Below are positions 51,469 through 59,331 of a stretch of 64,000 bases of DNA, in pieces (the first letter of the stretch is position 1; the number at the start of each line of letters is the position of its first letter). The notes under the pieces were generated by a model that had not been told where the DNA came from, did not search any database, and saw only the letters and a program-made list of their open reading frames with translations. The stretch covers positions 434,001-498,000 of the forward strand of contig NZ_JAFHKL010000001.1 in the NCBI RefSeq assembly GCF_016937655.1, read 5' to 3'. Made by a program: the position numbers and the translations under genes. This DNA is from Chromobacterium alkanivorans (GTDB lineage: Bacteria; Pseudomonadota; Gammaproteobacteria; Burkholderiales; Chromobacteriaceae).

Positions 51469-52404
51469 CTACGTCCAGAGATGGCCATACCCTTCCGATA
51501 GCGTCGACACCGAGCAGTCGAGCGCCTGTGCCACGGTCCGCATCGAGGGCTTCCAGCCCTCAACCGATAGCCGGGAAATAGCGTCCTGAATATCTTGCTC
51601 GCGGCGGTCACGCTTCAGGGCCGCAACCGCCTCAGCTCCACGACGTCCGCGTTCCGCTTGCAGCTCGCGAAAGTCCGCAGGAGAGAAGCGCCGCCAGACA
51701 TAGCGTGACACGCTGCGGGCAATGCCTGCCACCTCTGCATTGCTCAATCGCACTGGAAAGCTATTTAACGCCTCTGCCTGCCGCCTTACCGCTTCGGCCC
51801 AAATACCCTGTCCGCCAGGACGCCAAAACTCTCTGACCGCCCGGTAAGCCCATACACGCAGCTTGTCGAATAGTTCGCAGTTGCGGCCCACACCCTCCGG
51901 TGTGGGGGCCGGTCTGGTCGACAAGTCTGCGAACTCGGCCAAGGTGCTGAGCTCATAAGTGGGTGCATTGGCCGGTTCCCATAGTCGCCAGAAGGGATGC
52001 AGGGGATTTTTGGCCATTGGGCCAGCGAAGGCGAAATCCGCTCTGACCTGCGCCGTGTAAGCGCGCTCAATGGCAGCCAGGTAGCGCATTGGCGCTAGCC
52101 GGGCAGCATCGGTGGTACAAACCGGCGATGACAAGGCATAGCCGATATGTGGGCGGCCATTTTCTGGATTGATGGCGACATACGTAGGCGAGGGTAGACC
52201 AGCGTCGTCCCACGCCGAAGCAGCACGGGGACGGTCAATGTCAAGTATCAACCAAGCCTGGTGAGCCGGTGGGTTAAGTTGTATGTATCGCTCGCCAAGT
52301 GCTGTGCTCTTGGGTCGAATACGAGCGAAGTGCTTGTCATCGCCGCAGTATGGGCGGCGGGGTGCGTGCGCTTCAACCAGCGCAGCGAGGGCGGCAGATG
52401 CCAT
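51469..52404 (-). CDS. rep: ColE2-type replication initiation protein (replicase/primase)
   Basis: The product is 311 aa from the ATG at 52404, with GGAG six bases upstream; a TTG at 52416 is an alternative. The N-terminal part has the Replicase pattern (WLILDIDRPRAASAWDDAG, INPENGRPHIGYAL, MAKNPLHPFWRLWEP), followed by a PriCT-like region (SNAEVAGIARSVSRYVW) and a C-terminal helix-turn-helix (SMRTVAQALDCSVSTLSEGY) for origin binding. ColE2 Rep is a plasmid-specific primase that starts replication at an origin just downstream of its gene, which is seen here. Confidence 0.85.
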   Translation of the reverse strand: MASAALAALVEAHAPRRPYCGDDKHFARIRPKSTALGERYIQLNPPAHQAWLILDIDRPRAASAWDDAGLPSPTYVAINPENGRPHIGYALSSPVCTTDAARLAPMRYLAAIERAYTAQVRADFAFAGPMAKNPLHPFWRLWEPANAPTYELSTLAEFADLSTRPAPTPEGVGRNCELFDKLRVWAYRAVREFWRPGGQGIWAEAVRRQAEALNSFPVRLSNAEVAGIARSVSRYVWRRFSPADFRELQAERGRRGAEAVAALKRDRREQDIQDAISRLSVEGWKPSMRTVAQALDCSVSTLSEGYGHLWT

Positions 52405-52492
52405 GGCACGCTCCAATCAAGGGCGTGCCGCATGCAGCAATAAATGTTGTCCTCAAATAGTCGATATGCCCTCGCGCTGCATACGGCGCGAG

Positions 52493-52696
52493 TTAGTTGG
52501 GGGTAGCGACAGTGCTGGCGCTGATAGAAGCGACCAGCTGCTCAATATCGCTGCGCCGCCAGAGCGAGACGCGCGGACCGAGCTTGACTTGAGCCGGGAA
52601 CCGGCCATTTTTGATACCTTCGTACCAAGTTGCACGAGAGACAGGGATAATTGCTAGAACTTCCGGCAGACGCAGAAAAGAATCAGTAGTGGTCAT
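52493..52696 (-). CDS. alpA: AlpA-family regulator/excisionase
   Basis: The product is 67 aa. It is a MerR-like winged helix of the AlpA/Xis type: FLRLPEVLAIIPVSRATWYEGIKNGRFPAQVKLG (partly quoted: VSRATWYEGIKNGRFP), with SLWRRSDIEQLV. Such proteins help integrase excise the element or activate int. It lies near the right end, upstream of rep in transcription order. Confidence 0.85.
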   Translation of the reverse strand: MTTTDSFLRLPEVLAIIPVSRATWYEGIKNGRFPAQVKLGPRVSLWRRSDIEQLVASISASTVATPN

Positions 52697-53139
52697 TACG
52701 CATTTCCATCCCCAATGGGTTTGCCGGGAAATGTGTCCTCGCGAATCTAATATGCCTCAACTGGCAAACGGGGTGATTCCGCCAGTGTCCGGTGACGTCA
52801 ATTGATGTCTATGACCGTATAGGCAAAATCATGAAAAATTGGTGTGAGTATTGTTATTGTATTTTTCTATCATAAAACAAGAATTGATAGCTTTTATTGG
52901 GTGCTGTGAGGTCCCAAAAGGTCATCCTTTTTGTGGGCTACGGTGAACCCATGTGACAAGTCCGTAGGCATGCTCAAAGGGGCGAGGAGGCAATATAGAC
53001 TTCACGCAATTAAGAAGATGATACGAGGCCTTACTCCTCAATGCGTCGCGCACAGCGCATGACAGATGCGGGTATCCAAGCGGGTATCTTTGAATGTGTG
53101 TAAATAAAACATCAATATAATCAAAAGGATGAATGCAAA
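52697..53139. other. right end of the element, no gene
   Basis: AT-rich, 440 bases. It holds the right arm-type sites and the element-supplied promoter and ribosome site (AAAAGGATGAATGCAAA) for exonuclease III. No supported gene. Confidence 0.55.
53068..53088 (+). promoter_or_regulatory. integrase arm-type sites, right
   Basis: The same GCGGGTATC-CAA-GCGGGTATC block as at 36447-36467, in the same orientation, 58 bases before the attR core. Exact duplication at both ends identifies likely integrase arm sites. Confidence 0.75.
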
Positions 53140-53913
53140 ATGAAATTTGCCACCTGGAACGTCAATTCCCTCAAGGTCCGCCTGCCGCAGGTGATCCAAT
53201 GGCTGTCCGACAGCCCGGTGGACGTGCTCTGCCTGCAAGAACTGAAAATGGATCAGGACGTGTTTCCGCTGGCCGAGATCGAAGCGGCCGGCTATCGCGC
53301 GGCCTGGTTCGGTCAGAAAACCTACAACGGCGTGGCCATCCTGGTGCGTGAGCCGCTGGAGCTGGAAGACGTGGTGCGCGGCATCCCCGATTACGGCGAC
53401 GAGCAGCGCCGGGTGATCGCCGCCACGGTGAACGGCATCCGCGTGATCTGCGGCTATTTCGTCAACGGCGAGGCGGTGGATTCGCCCAAATACCCGTACA
53501 AGCTGGAGTGGCTGGCCAATCTGGAGCGTTACGTCGCCGCCGAATTGCAGCGCCATCCGCAGTTGCTGCTGCTGGGCGACTACAATATCGCGCCGGAAGA
53601 CCGCGATGTGTACGACCCGGAGAGCTGGCACGAGCAAGTGCTGTGCAGCACGCCGGAGCGCGAGTCCTTCCGCCGCCTGATCGCGCTGGGCCTGAGCGAC
53701 AGCTTCCGCCTGTTCAACCAGGAGGAGAAGCAATACAGCTGGTGGGATTACCGCGCGATGATGTTCCGCCGCAACAAGGGTGTGCGCATCGACCACATTC
53801 TGGTCAGCGACGCGCTGAAGCCGCGCGCGCTGGAGTGCGTGATCGACAAGGCGCCGCGCAAGTGGGAACGCCCGTCCGACCATACCCCGGTGGTGCTGAC
53901 GCTGGCGGATTGA
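53140..53913 (+). CDS. xth: exodeoxyribonuclease III (AP endonuclease), re-headed by the element
   Basis: The product is 257 aa, full length. It has MKFATWNVNSLKVRLPQV, the catalytic LCLQELKMDQ (Glu), GDYNIAPEDRDV and the terminal RIDHILVS...SDHTPVVLTL with the catalytic Asp-His. It repairs abasic sites and trims 3' ends. The first two codons and the upstream region come from the integrated element: the ATG at 53140 lies outside the att repeat. The original start (MRFATWNV) remains at 36299. Gene function is thus kept under a new promoter. Confidence 0.93.
   Translation: MKFATWNVNSLKVRLPQVIQWLSDSPVDVLCLQELKMDQDVFPLAEIEAAGYRAAWFGQKTYNGVAILVREPLELEDVVRGIPDYGDEQRRVIAATVNGIRVICGYFVNGEAVDSPKYPYKLEWLANLERYVAAELQRHPQLLLLGDYNIAPEDRDVYDPESWHEQVLCSTPERESFRRLIALGLSDSFRLFNQEEKQYSWWDYRAMMFRRNKGVRIDHILVSDALKPRALECVIDKAPRKWERPSDHTPVVLTLAD
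53146..53162. other. attR core
   Basis: TTTGCCACCTGGAACGT, identical to 36305-36321. It encodes FATWNV of exonuclease III in both contexts. Confidence 0.88.
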
Positions 53914-53930
53914 GTCTCCCCCGCTCTAAA

Positions 53931-53948
53931 GGCCGGCCTCAGCCGGCC
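53931..53948. terminator. hairpin downstream of exonuclease III
   Basis: GGCCGGC and GCCGGCC with a CTCA loop, 18 bases after the stop. No continuous T-run follows, so termination is uncertain. Confidence 0.4.
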
Positions 53949-54035
53949 TATCCGTCAGCTTTCTTGGCTTGCCTCAAAAATACCGCCGGCCGGTTTTGCT
54001 AGTCTGGAGCTTTTCCGCTTTCAGATGGCTGTGCG

Positions 54036-54743
54036 ATGACCCAAAACCACCCCAAACTGCCGGTAGACCCGTATTACGAGGGCGTGCCGGAATACATGAC
54101 CCAGGTGTACGACTGGGCTTACGTCAACCCGCGCAAGGCCGGCTGGCTGGACCGCAACCTGGTGGTGCGCGTGTTGCTGTTCTTCAACGATCAAAGGCTG
54201 ATGCGCGCCTACCTGGAGCAGATCCGTCCCGGCGACAAGGTGTGGCAGGTGGCCCACGTCTACGGCGACCTGGTGCAGCGCGCGGCGGACCGGGTGGGCG
54301 GCGACGGGCGCTTCGTGCTCACCGACATCACCCCGGTGCAGATAGAGCACGCCGAGCGCAAGCTGCGCGACCGGCCGCAGGCCGCGGTGGTGCGCGCCAA
54401 CGCCGGCAATTACCGGCTGGAGTCCGACGACTTCAACTTGATCTGCAGCTTCTTCCTGCTGCACGAGGTGCCGGACCACCTGAAGCGCGCCATCGTCGAC
54501 AATATGCTGACGCAAGTGCCGCCCGGCGGTCGCGCGGTGTTCGTCGACTACCATAGGCCCAAGCCGTGGCAGCCGATAGGCTGGCTGCTCAAATGGGTGA
54601 ACCGCGCGCTGGAGCCGTTCGCCGAGGCCTTGTGGAATCATGAGATCCGCGACTACGCGCAAGAGGCCGACGGTTTCGACTGGAGCAAGCGCACCTTGTT
54701 CGGCGGGGTGTATCAGGTGACGACGGCCAAGAGGCAGCCTTGA
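54036..54743 (+). CDS. rquA: RquA-like rhodoquinone biosynthesis protein
   Basis: The product is 235 aa. It is a class I methyltransferase-like fold with YDWAYVNPRKAGWLDRNLVV, then VWQVAHVYGDLVQRAADRVG in place of the usual glycine-rich SAM loop, and SFFLLHEVPDHLKRAIVDNM. The VYGD-type SAM motif and WAYVNP are what I associate with RquA, which converts ubiquinone to rhodoquinone using SAM as amino donor and supports anaerobic fumarate respiration. An ordinary SAM methyltransferase is the alternative. It is monocistronic. Confidence 0.7.
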   Translation: MTQNHPKLPVDPYYEGVPEYMTQVYDWAYVNPRKAGWLDRNLVVRVLLFFNDQRLMRAYLEQIRPGDKVWQVAHVYGDLVQRAADRVGGDGRFVLTDITPVQIEHAERKLRDRPQAAVVRANAGNYRLESDDFNLICSFFLLHEVPDHLKRAIVDNMLTQVPPGGRAVFVDYHRPKPWQPIGWLLKWVNRALEPFAEALWNHEIRDYAQEADGFDWSKRTLFGGVYQVTTAKRQP

Positions 54744-54898
54744 GGGCGCGCCGTACTTGACGTTACACGGGCTTACAAGCGACTAACAGACCCGGGAAGG
54801 GGGCAGGGCTAGGATACGTCTCAAGGAAGCGCCGAATCCGGCGCGATTGATCGGTGAACGGGAGCCCAGGCTCCCAAGCCTGAAACTGGAGATGCATC

Positions 54899-55324
54899 AT
54901 GAACAAACTGACTCTGCTTGCCCTGACCGCCGCTTTCGGCCTGAGCTCCGCCGCTGGCTTCGCCGCCGAAACCGCCAAGCCGGCCGCTTCCGCTCCGGCA
55001 GCCAAGATGGCTCCGGCCGCCAAGAAAGCTGAAAAGCACCCGGCCAAGATCCACCACGCCAAGAAAGGCGAAAAGGTAGCCGCTTCCGCTCCGGCGCAAA
55101 AAGCCCAGGCCGCCAAGGCCGAAGCCTCCGCTCCGGCCAAGGCCAAGCACGCCGCCAAGAAACCGCACGCCAAGCATGCGAAGAAGGCCGCTTCCGCCGC
55201 CGCTCAGAAAGCCCAGGCCGCCAAGGCTGAAGCTTCCGCCCCGGCCAAGAAGGTCGAGAAGAAAGCCGCTCACAAGAAGCACGCCGGCAAGGCCAAGAAG
55301 GCCGCTGCTTCGGCTGCCAAATAA
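54899..55324 (+). CDS. exported Ala/Lys-rich protein, acid-shock-like
   Basis: The product is 141 aa. The signal peptide MNKLTLLALTAAFGLSSAAGFA is cleaved before AETAKPAASAPAAK. The mature part is almost entirely Ala, Lys, Pro, Ser and His in imperfect repeats; AQKAQAAKAEASAPAK occurs twice (near residues 64 and 101). The leader and composition resemble acid-shock protein Asr of enteric bacteria. A periplasmic buffering or chaperone role is inferred. Internal repeats make length variation between strains likely. Confidence 0.75.
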   Translation: MNKLTLLALTAAFGLSSAAGFAAETAKPAASAPAAKMAPAAKKAEKHPAKIHHAKKGEKVAASAPAQKAQAAKAEASAPAKAKHAAKKPHAKHAKKAASAAAQKAQAAKAEASAPAKKVEKKAAHKKHAGKAKKAAASAAK

Positions 55325-55381
55325 ACCGGACTTCGCGTCTGGCTCGCTAAAAAAACAGGCCCCTCAGGGAGGCTGACATTC

Positions 55382-55407
55382 AAAGGAGGCTGCGGCCTCC
55401 TTTTTCT
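55382..55407 (+). terminator. intrinsic terminator after the Ala/Lys-rich gene
   Basis: AAAGGAGGC faces GCCTCCTTT with a TGCG loop and more T follow. It lies about 57 bases after the stop codon. Confidence 0.88.
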
Positions 55408-55538
55408 TTTGGCGCGCAGCCGTTCGGGCAGGCGCGCCCGGCGGCCTTATGCTGTTACACTCGAGCGGTTCGATGCCGGCCGCATGCCCCGGCCTTGAAA
55501 CCGCTTTCGTCCGTTCATTTCGCGCTTAAGGAGCTTCC

Positions 55539-56666
55539 ATGTTAGCCGCCCCGCAAGTTTCCGCCTTCCTGCCGCCGCGCCGCATCCTGATGGGGCCGGG
55601 TCCGTCCGACGTTTATCCGGAAGTGCTGGCCGCTCAGGCCCGCCCCACCGTCGGCCACCTGGACCCTCTGTTCGTCGGCATGATGGACGAGGTGAAAAGC
55701 CTGCTGCAATACGCGTTCCAGACCGCAAACCCGATGACGGTGGCGCTGTCGGCGCCGGGCTCGGCCGGCATGGAGGCCTGCTTCGTCAACCTGGTGGAGC
55801 CGGGCGAGAAGGTCATCGTCTGCCGCAACGGCGTGTTCGGCGAGCGCATGCGCCAGAACGTGGTGCGGCTGGGCGCGGTGCCGGTGCTGGTGGACAGTCC
55901 CTGGGGCCGGCCGGTGGATCCGGACGCGGTGGAGAGCGCGTTGAAGGCCAATCCGGACGCGCGCTTCCTGGCCTTCGTTCACGCCGAGACCTCCACCGGC
56001 GCGCTGTCCGACGCCAAGACGCTGTGCGCGCTGGCCAAGCGCCACGGCTGCCTGAGCATCGTCGACGCGGTGACCTCGCTGGGCGGGGTGGAGCTGCGGG
56101 TGGACGAATGGGGCGTGGACGCGGTGTATTCCGGCAGCCAGAAGTGTCTGTCCTGCGTGCCCGGCCTGTCGCCCTTGTCTTTCTCGCCGGCGGCGGTGGA
56201 CAAGCTGCAGGCGCGGCAAAGCCCGGTGCCCAGCTGGTTCCTGGACCAGACCCTGGTGATGGCCTACTGGGGCGGCGGCAAGCGCAGCTACCATCACACC
56301 GCGCCGGTGAACGCCTTGTACGCGCTGCATGAATCGCTGCGCCAGCTGGCCGACGAGGGCCTGGAGGCGGCCTGGCAGCGCCACCGCGACATGCATCTGA
56401 TCCTGCGCGACGGCCTGGAAAAGCTGGGCCTGAAGTTCGTGGTGGACGCGGCGGCGCGGCTGCCGCAGCTGAATGCGGTCTATATCCCCGAGGGCATCGA
56501 CGACGCGGCCACGCGCAACCGCCTGTTGCAGGAGTACAACCTGGAGATAGGCGGCGGCCTGGGCGATCTGGCCGGCAAGGCCTGGCGCATCGGGCTGATG
56601 GGCTACGGCGCGCGCCGCGAGAACGTGGCCTTGTGCCTGAAGGCGCTGGAGAGCGTGTTGAAGTAA
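55539..56666 (+). CDS. alanine-glyoxylate-type class V aminotransferase
   Basis: The product is 375 aa. It is a fold-type I PLP enzyme: ILMGPGPSDVYPEVLAA near the start, SAPGSAGMEACFVNLVEPG (PLP phosphate binding), SIVDAVTSLGGVELRVDEW with the PLP-ring aspartate, and the Schiff-base lysine in YSGSQKCLSCVPGLSP near residue 203. It resembles alanine/serine-glyoxylate aminotransferases. The true substrate pair cannot be told. It is preceded by AAGGAG and followed by a bidirectional terminator. Confidence 0.88.
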   Translation: MLAAPQVSAFLPPRRILMGPGPSDVYPEVLAAQARPTVGHLDPLFVGMMDEVKSLLQYAFQTANPMTVALSAPGSAGMEACFVNLVEPGEKVIVCRNGVFGERMRQNVVRLGAVPVLVDSPWGRPVDPDAVESALKANPDARFLAFVHAETSTGALSDAKTLCALAKRHGCLSIVDAVTSLGGVELRVDEWGVDAVYSGSQKCLSCVPGLSPLSFSPAAVDKLQARQSPVPSWFLDQTLVMAYWGGGKRSYHHTAPVNALYALHESLRQLADEGLEAAWQRHRDMHLILRDGLEKLGLKFVVDAAARLPQLNAVYIPEGIDDAATRNRLLQEYNLEIGGGLGDLAGKAWRIGLMGYGARRENVALCLKALESVLK

Positions 56667-56722
56667 GAACCGCCTCCATGTCCGGCGGGCGCCGCGAGAC
56701 AGGGCGCCGGCCGCTGGAATAG

Positions 56723-56752
56723 AAAAACGCCATCCTTCAGGGATGGCGTTTT
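56723..56752. terminator. bidirectional terminator between aminotransferase and fpr
   Basis: AAAACGCCATCC (56724-56735) faces GGATGGCGTTTT (56741-56752) with a TTCAG loop. It serves two convergent genes. Confidence 0.9.
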
Positions 56753-56778
56753 GCTTGCGGCGGGAGCCTGGCTCCGGC

Positions 56779-57561
56779 TTATTTTTCGACGAAGGCGCGT
56801 TCGATCGCGTAGTCGGCCGGCTCGCCCATGCGCGGCGATTCCTTGAAGCCCATGCCGTTCAGGATCTCGCACAGATCGTGCAGCATGGACGGGCTGCCGC
56901 AGATCAGCGCGCGGTCGTGCTCCGGATTCATTTGCGGCAGGCCGATGTCGGCGCACAGCTTGCCGTTGGTGATCAGATCGGTCAGCCGGCCCTGGTTGCG
57001 GAAGGGCTCGCGGGTCACCGTCGGGTAGTAGATCAGCTTTTCGCGCACCATCTCGCCGAAGAATTCGTTCTCCGGCAGTTCCTTGGTGATGTAGTCGTGG
57101 TAACCCAGTTCGCTGACCCAGCGCACGCCGTGGGTCAGGATCACCTTGTCGTAGCGCTCGTACACGTCCGGGTCCTTGATGATGGACATGAACGGGGCGA
57201 GGCCGGTGCCGGTGGACAGCAGATAGAGGTTTTTGCCGGGCAGCAGATTGTCCTGCACCAGGGTGCCGGTGGGCTTCTTGCTGATCATCACGGTGTCGCC
57301 CACCTTCAGGTGCTGCAGGCGGGAGGTCAGCGGGCCGTCCTGCACCTTGATGCTGTAGAACTCCATGTGCTCTTCGTAGTTGGAGCTGACGATGGAGTAG
57401 GCGCGCATCAGCGGCTTGCCGTTGACTTCCAGGCCTATCATCACGAACTGGCCGTTGATGAAGCGCAGGCCGGCGTCGCGGGTGCAGGTGAAGCTGAACA
57501 GGGTGTCGTTCCAGTGATGGACGGACAGGACCTTTTCGGAGGTCAGGTTGGGAGAGGACAT
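56779..57561 (-). CDS. fpr: ferredoxin/flavodoxin-NADP+ reductase
   Basis: The product is 260 aa, the usual size. The FAD-binding motif RAYSIVSSN (RxYS) is near residue 54 and the NADP region LSTGTGLAPFMSIIKD follows. The C-terminal ALICGSPSMLHDL and the terminal AFVEK are typical of the bacterial subclass. It transfers electrons between NADPH and ferredoxin or flavodoxin, including in oxidative stress responses. The ATG at 57561 is the only plausible start. Confidence 0.95.
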   Translation of the reverse strand: MSSPNLTSEKVLSVHHWNDTLFSFTCTRDAGLRFINGQFVMIGLEVNGKPLMRAYSIVSSNYEEHMEFYSIKVQDGPLTSRLQHLKVGDTVMISKKPTGTLVQDNLLPGKNLYLLSTGTGLAPFMSIIKDPDVYERYDKVILTHGVRWVSELGYHDYITKELPENEFFGEMVREKLIYYPTVTREPFRNQGRLTDLITNGKLCADIGLPQMNPEHDRALICGSPSMLHDLCEILNGMGFKESPRMGEPADYAIERAFVEK

Positions 57562-58290
57562 AAGGTTTGCTGCTCGCTAATTTATGAAGTAGAAGCTCGA
57601 AAAGTATTGGGGCCGATTTTAACCGGTTTGTCGCTTCGCCGCTCGCTCTTGCTGGGCAAGCCCGGCGCGACCGACGTTAAATTCAATTGGAACAGCATGT
57701 TAACCGACATTGCCGCCGCAGCCGAACGATTGTTTTCTGATGTGTTTATCGCTGTGCGTTATTTGTGGGCGGCGCAACGAAAGAGGGCGTCACCATGGCG
57801 GGACGCCCTCTCAGACAACTTAACAGAGAAAGACTATGCGCTTTAGCCTTGCAGAACTGCACGACCACCGCTTTACCGCAAGGCCGTTACCAAAGATCGG
57901 GCTGTGCAAGACAGCGCTACGATGTTGCCGTGTCGTGGCGGCGCCGCCATCATGGCAGCTTGCCGCGCACCGTGTCCTTGATGGACATCACAGAAAGACC
58001 AACCGCTTCTTTCTTAAATGGGCAAATCGACAAACGGTAATCACAAGTTTATTGACTCTGGATTTGGCGGGCCGGCCGGGCCGGTGTCGCATGCGCTCCG
58101 TCTTGGAGGCTGGCTTGGCGTTGCGGACTGTGCCGATTTGGCTGGCCGTGGTTATTGGCCAATGCTCAACGCGTGGAAAACTGGATGGCCGCCGGCATAC
58201 TGCCATGAAAGCATTCGGAACCCTCCCTGTCGTGTTGACCTTCTCACTATAGACGCTGACGTTTCCAATGCAAGCCGGCGGACGGCGGCC
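57562..58290. other. intergenic region with a 10-bp inverted repeat
   Basis: About 730 bases of lower GC. AGAGGGCGTC (57782-57791) faces GACGCCCTCT (57802-57811), a perfect hairpin. A 138-codon plus-strand frame at 57836-58252 has an acceptable start, but its product is rich in His, Arg, Cys and Trp and has no domain. I do not call a gene. It may be decayed DNA or a leader RNA. Confidence 0.45.
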
Positions 58291-59331
58291 TCAACTGGCC
58301 TTAGGGTCGGCCAGCGGCGCGGCCAGCGTCAGCCGCGCGGGGCGCAGATGCTGTTCGAACTGGCGGCTGGCGGCCTGCCAGGAGTAGCGCTCGGCGACGG
58401 CGCGCACGTGGCCGCGGTCCAGTTCCAGCGCCTTCAGGCAGGCGGCGCGCAGGTCGGCGTCCAGCACGCCGGCGCCGCTGTCGCCCACCACGTCCAGCGG
58501 GCCCGCCACCGGGTAGGCGGCCACCGGCGTGCCGCAGGCCATCGCCTCCAGCAGCACCAGGCCGAAGGTGTCGGTCAGGCTGGGGAACACGAAGACGTCG
58601 GCGGCGCGGTAGAAGCGCGCCAGTTCGTGCTGGGGAAAGATGCCGGCGAAGTGGACGTCCCGGTATTGCTGTTTCAGCCGCGCCAGTTGCGGGCCGTCGC
58701 CCACCACCCATTTGCTGCCCGGCAAGTCCAGCTTGAGGAAGGCTTCGATGTTCTTTTCCACCGCCACCCGGCCGATGTAGACGAAGCGCGGCGGCGCGGT
58801 GCCGTCCAGCCGCTCGCGCGGGCCGGGGCTGAACAGCGCGGTGTCCACGCCGCGGCTCCACAGCTTGACGTTGCGGAAGCCGCGGGCGTTCAAGTCGTCG
58901 GCGATGGATTGGGTGGGCACCATCACGCAATGGGCGGCGTTGTGGAAGCGGCGCATCCAGGCGTAGCTGACGGCCAGCGGCAGCCGGCAGCGAGCGTGCA
59001 CGTATTCCGGGAAGCGGGTGTGGTAGGCGGTGGAGAAGGCCAGGCCGTGGCGCAGGCAGTAGCGGCGCGCGGCCAGGCCCAGCGGCCCCTCGGTGGCTAT
59101 GTGGACGGCCTCCGGCGCGAAGTCGGCGATGCGGGCGGCGACTTTGCGGTAGGGGAACAGCGACAGCCGGATGTCCGGGTAGGTGGGGCAGGGCAGGGTG
59201 CGGAAGTCTTGAGGCGTGATCATTTCCACCCGGTGTCCGAAGCCGGCCAGTTCGCGCGCGGTTTCGGTCAGCGAACGGACCACGCCGTTGACCTGGGGCA
59301 GCCAGGCGTCGGTGACGATCAGGATGCGCAT
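58291..59331 (-). CDS. GT4-family glycosyltransferase
   Basis: The product is 346 aa. It begins MRILIVTDAWLPQVNGVVRSL with the GT-B acceptor-side motif, and has GVDTALFSP and FVYIGRVAVEKNIEAFL. The donor-side EX7E-like segment is FPSLTDTFGLVLLEAMACGTP. It likely adds a sugar to a lipid or glycan at the inner membrane; the substrate is unknown. It starts inside the end of the upstream phosphoesterase gene (13-base overlap), so the two are coupled and probably act on the same envelope lipid. Confidence 0.88.
   Translation of the reverse strand: MRILIVTDAWLPQVNGVVRSLTETARELAGFGHRVEMITPQDFRTLPCPTYPDIRLSLFPYRKVAARIADFAPEAVHIATEGPLGLAARRYCLRHGLAFSTAYHTRFPEYVHARCRLPLAVSYAWMRRFHNAAHCVMVPTQSIADDLNARGFRNVKLWSRGVDTALFSPGPRERLDGTAPPRFVYIGRVAVEKNIEAFLKLDLPGSKWVVGDGPQLARLKQQYRDVHFAGIFPQHELARFYRAADVFVFPSLTDTFGLVLLEAMACGTPVAAYPVAGPLDVVGDSGAGVLDADLRAACLKALELDRGHVRAVAERYSWQAASRQFEQHLRPARLTLAAPLADPKAS

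Larger units (their letters stand above)
36305..53162. mobile_element. 16.8-kb integrated element in exonuclease III gene
   Basis: Boundaries are the 17-bp direct repeat at 36305 and 53146. The element contains a tyrosine integrase next to the left end, an AlpA-like factor and ColE2-type Rep with a putative origin near the right end, and cargo: TIR/HEPN genes, a phosphatase unit, a type I restriction-modification operon and a structured RNA. Composition is mixed and more AT-rich than the core. No conjugation genes are seen, so it looks like an integrative, plasmid-derived mobilisable or non-mobile island. Confidence 0.88.

Noticed and set aside
57836..58252. 138-codon open frame in the fpr-glycosyltransferase gap
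   Set aside because: Composition (His, Arg, Cys, Trp) is not that of a normal protein and no motif is visible.
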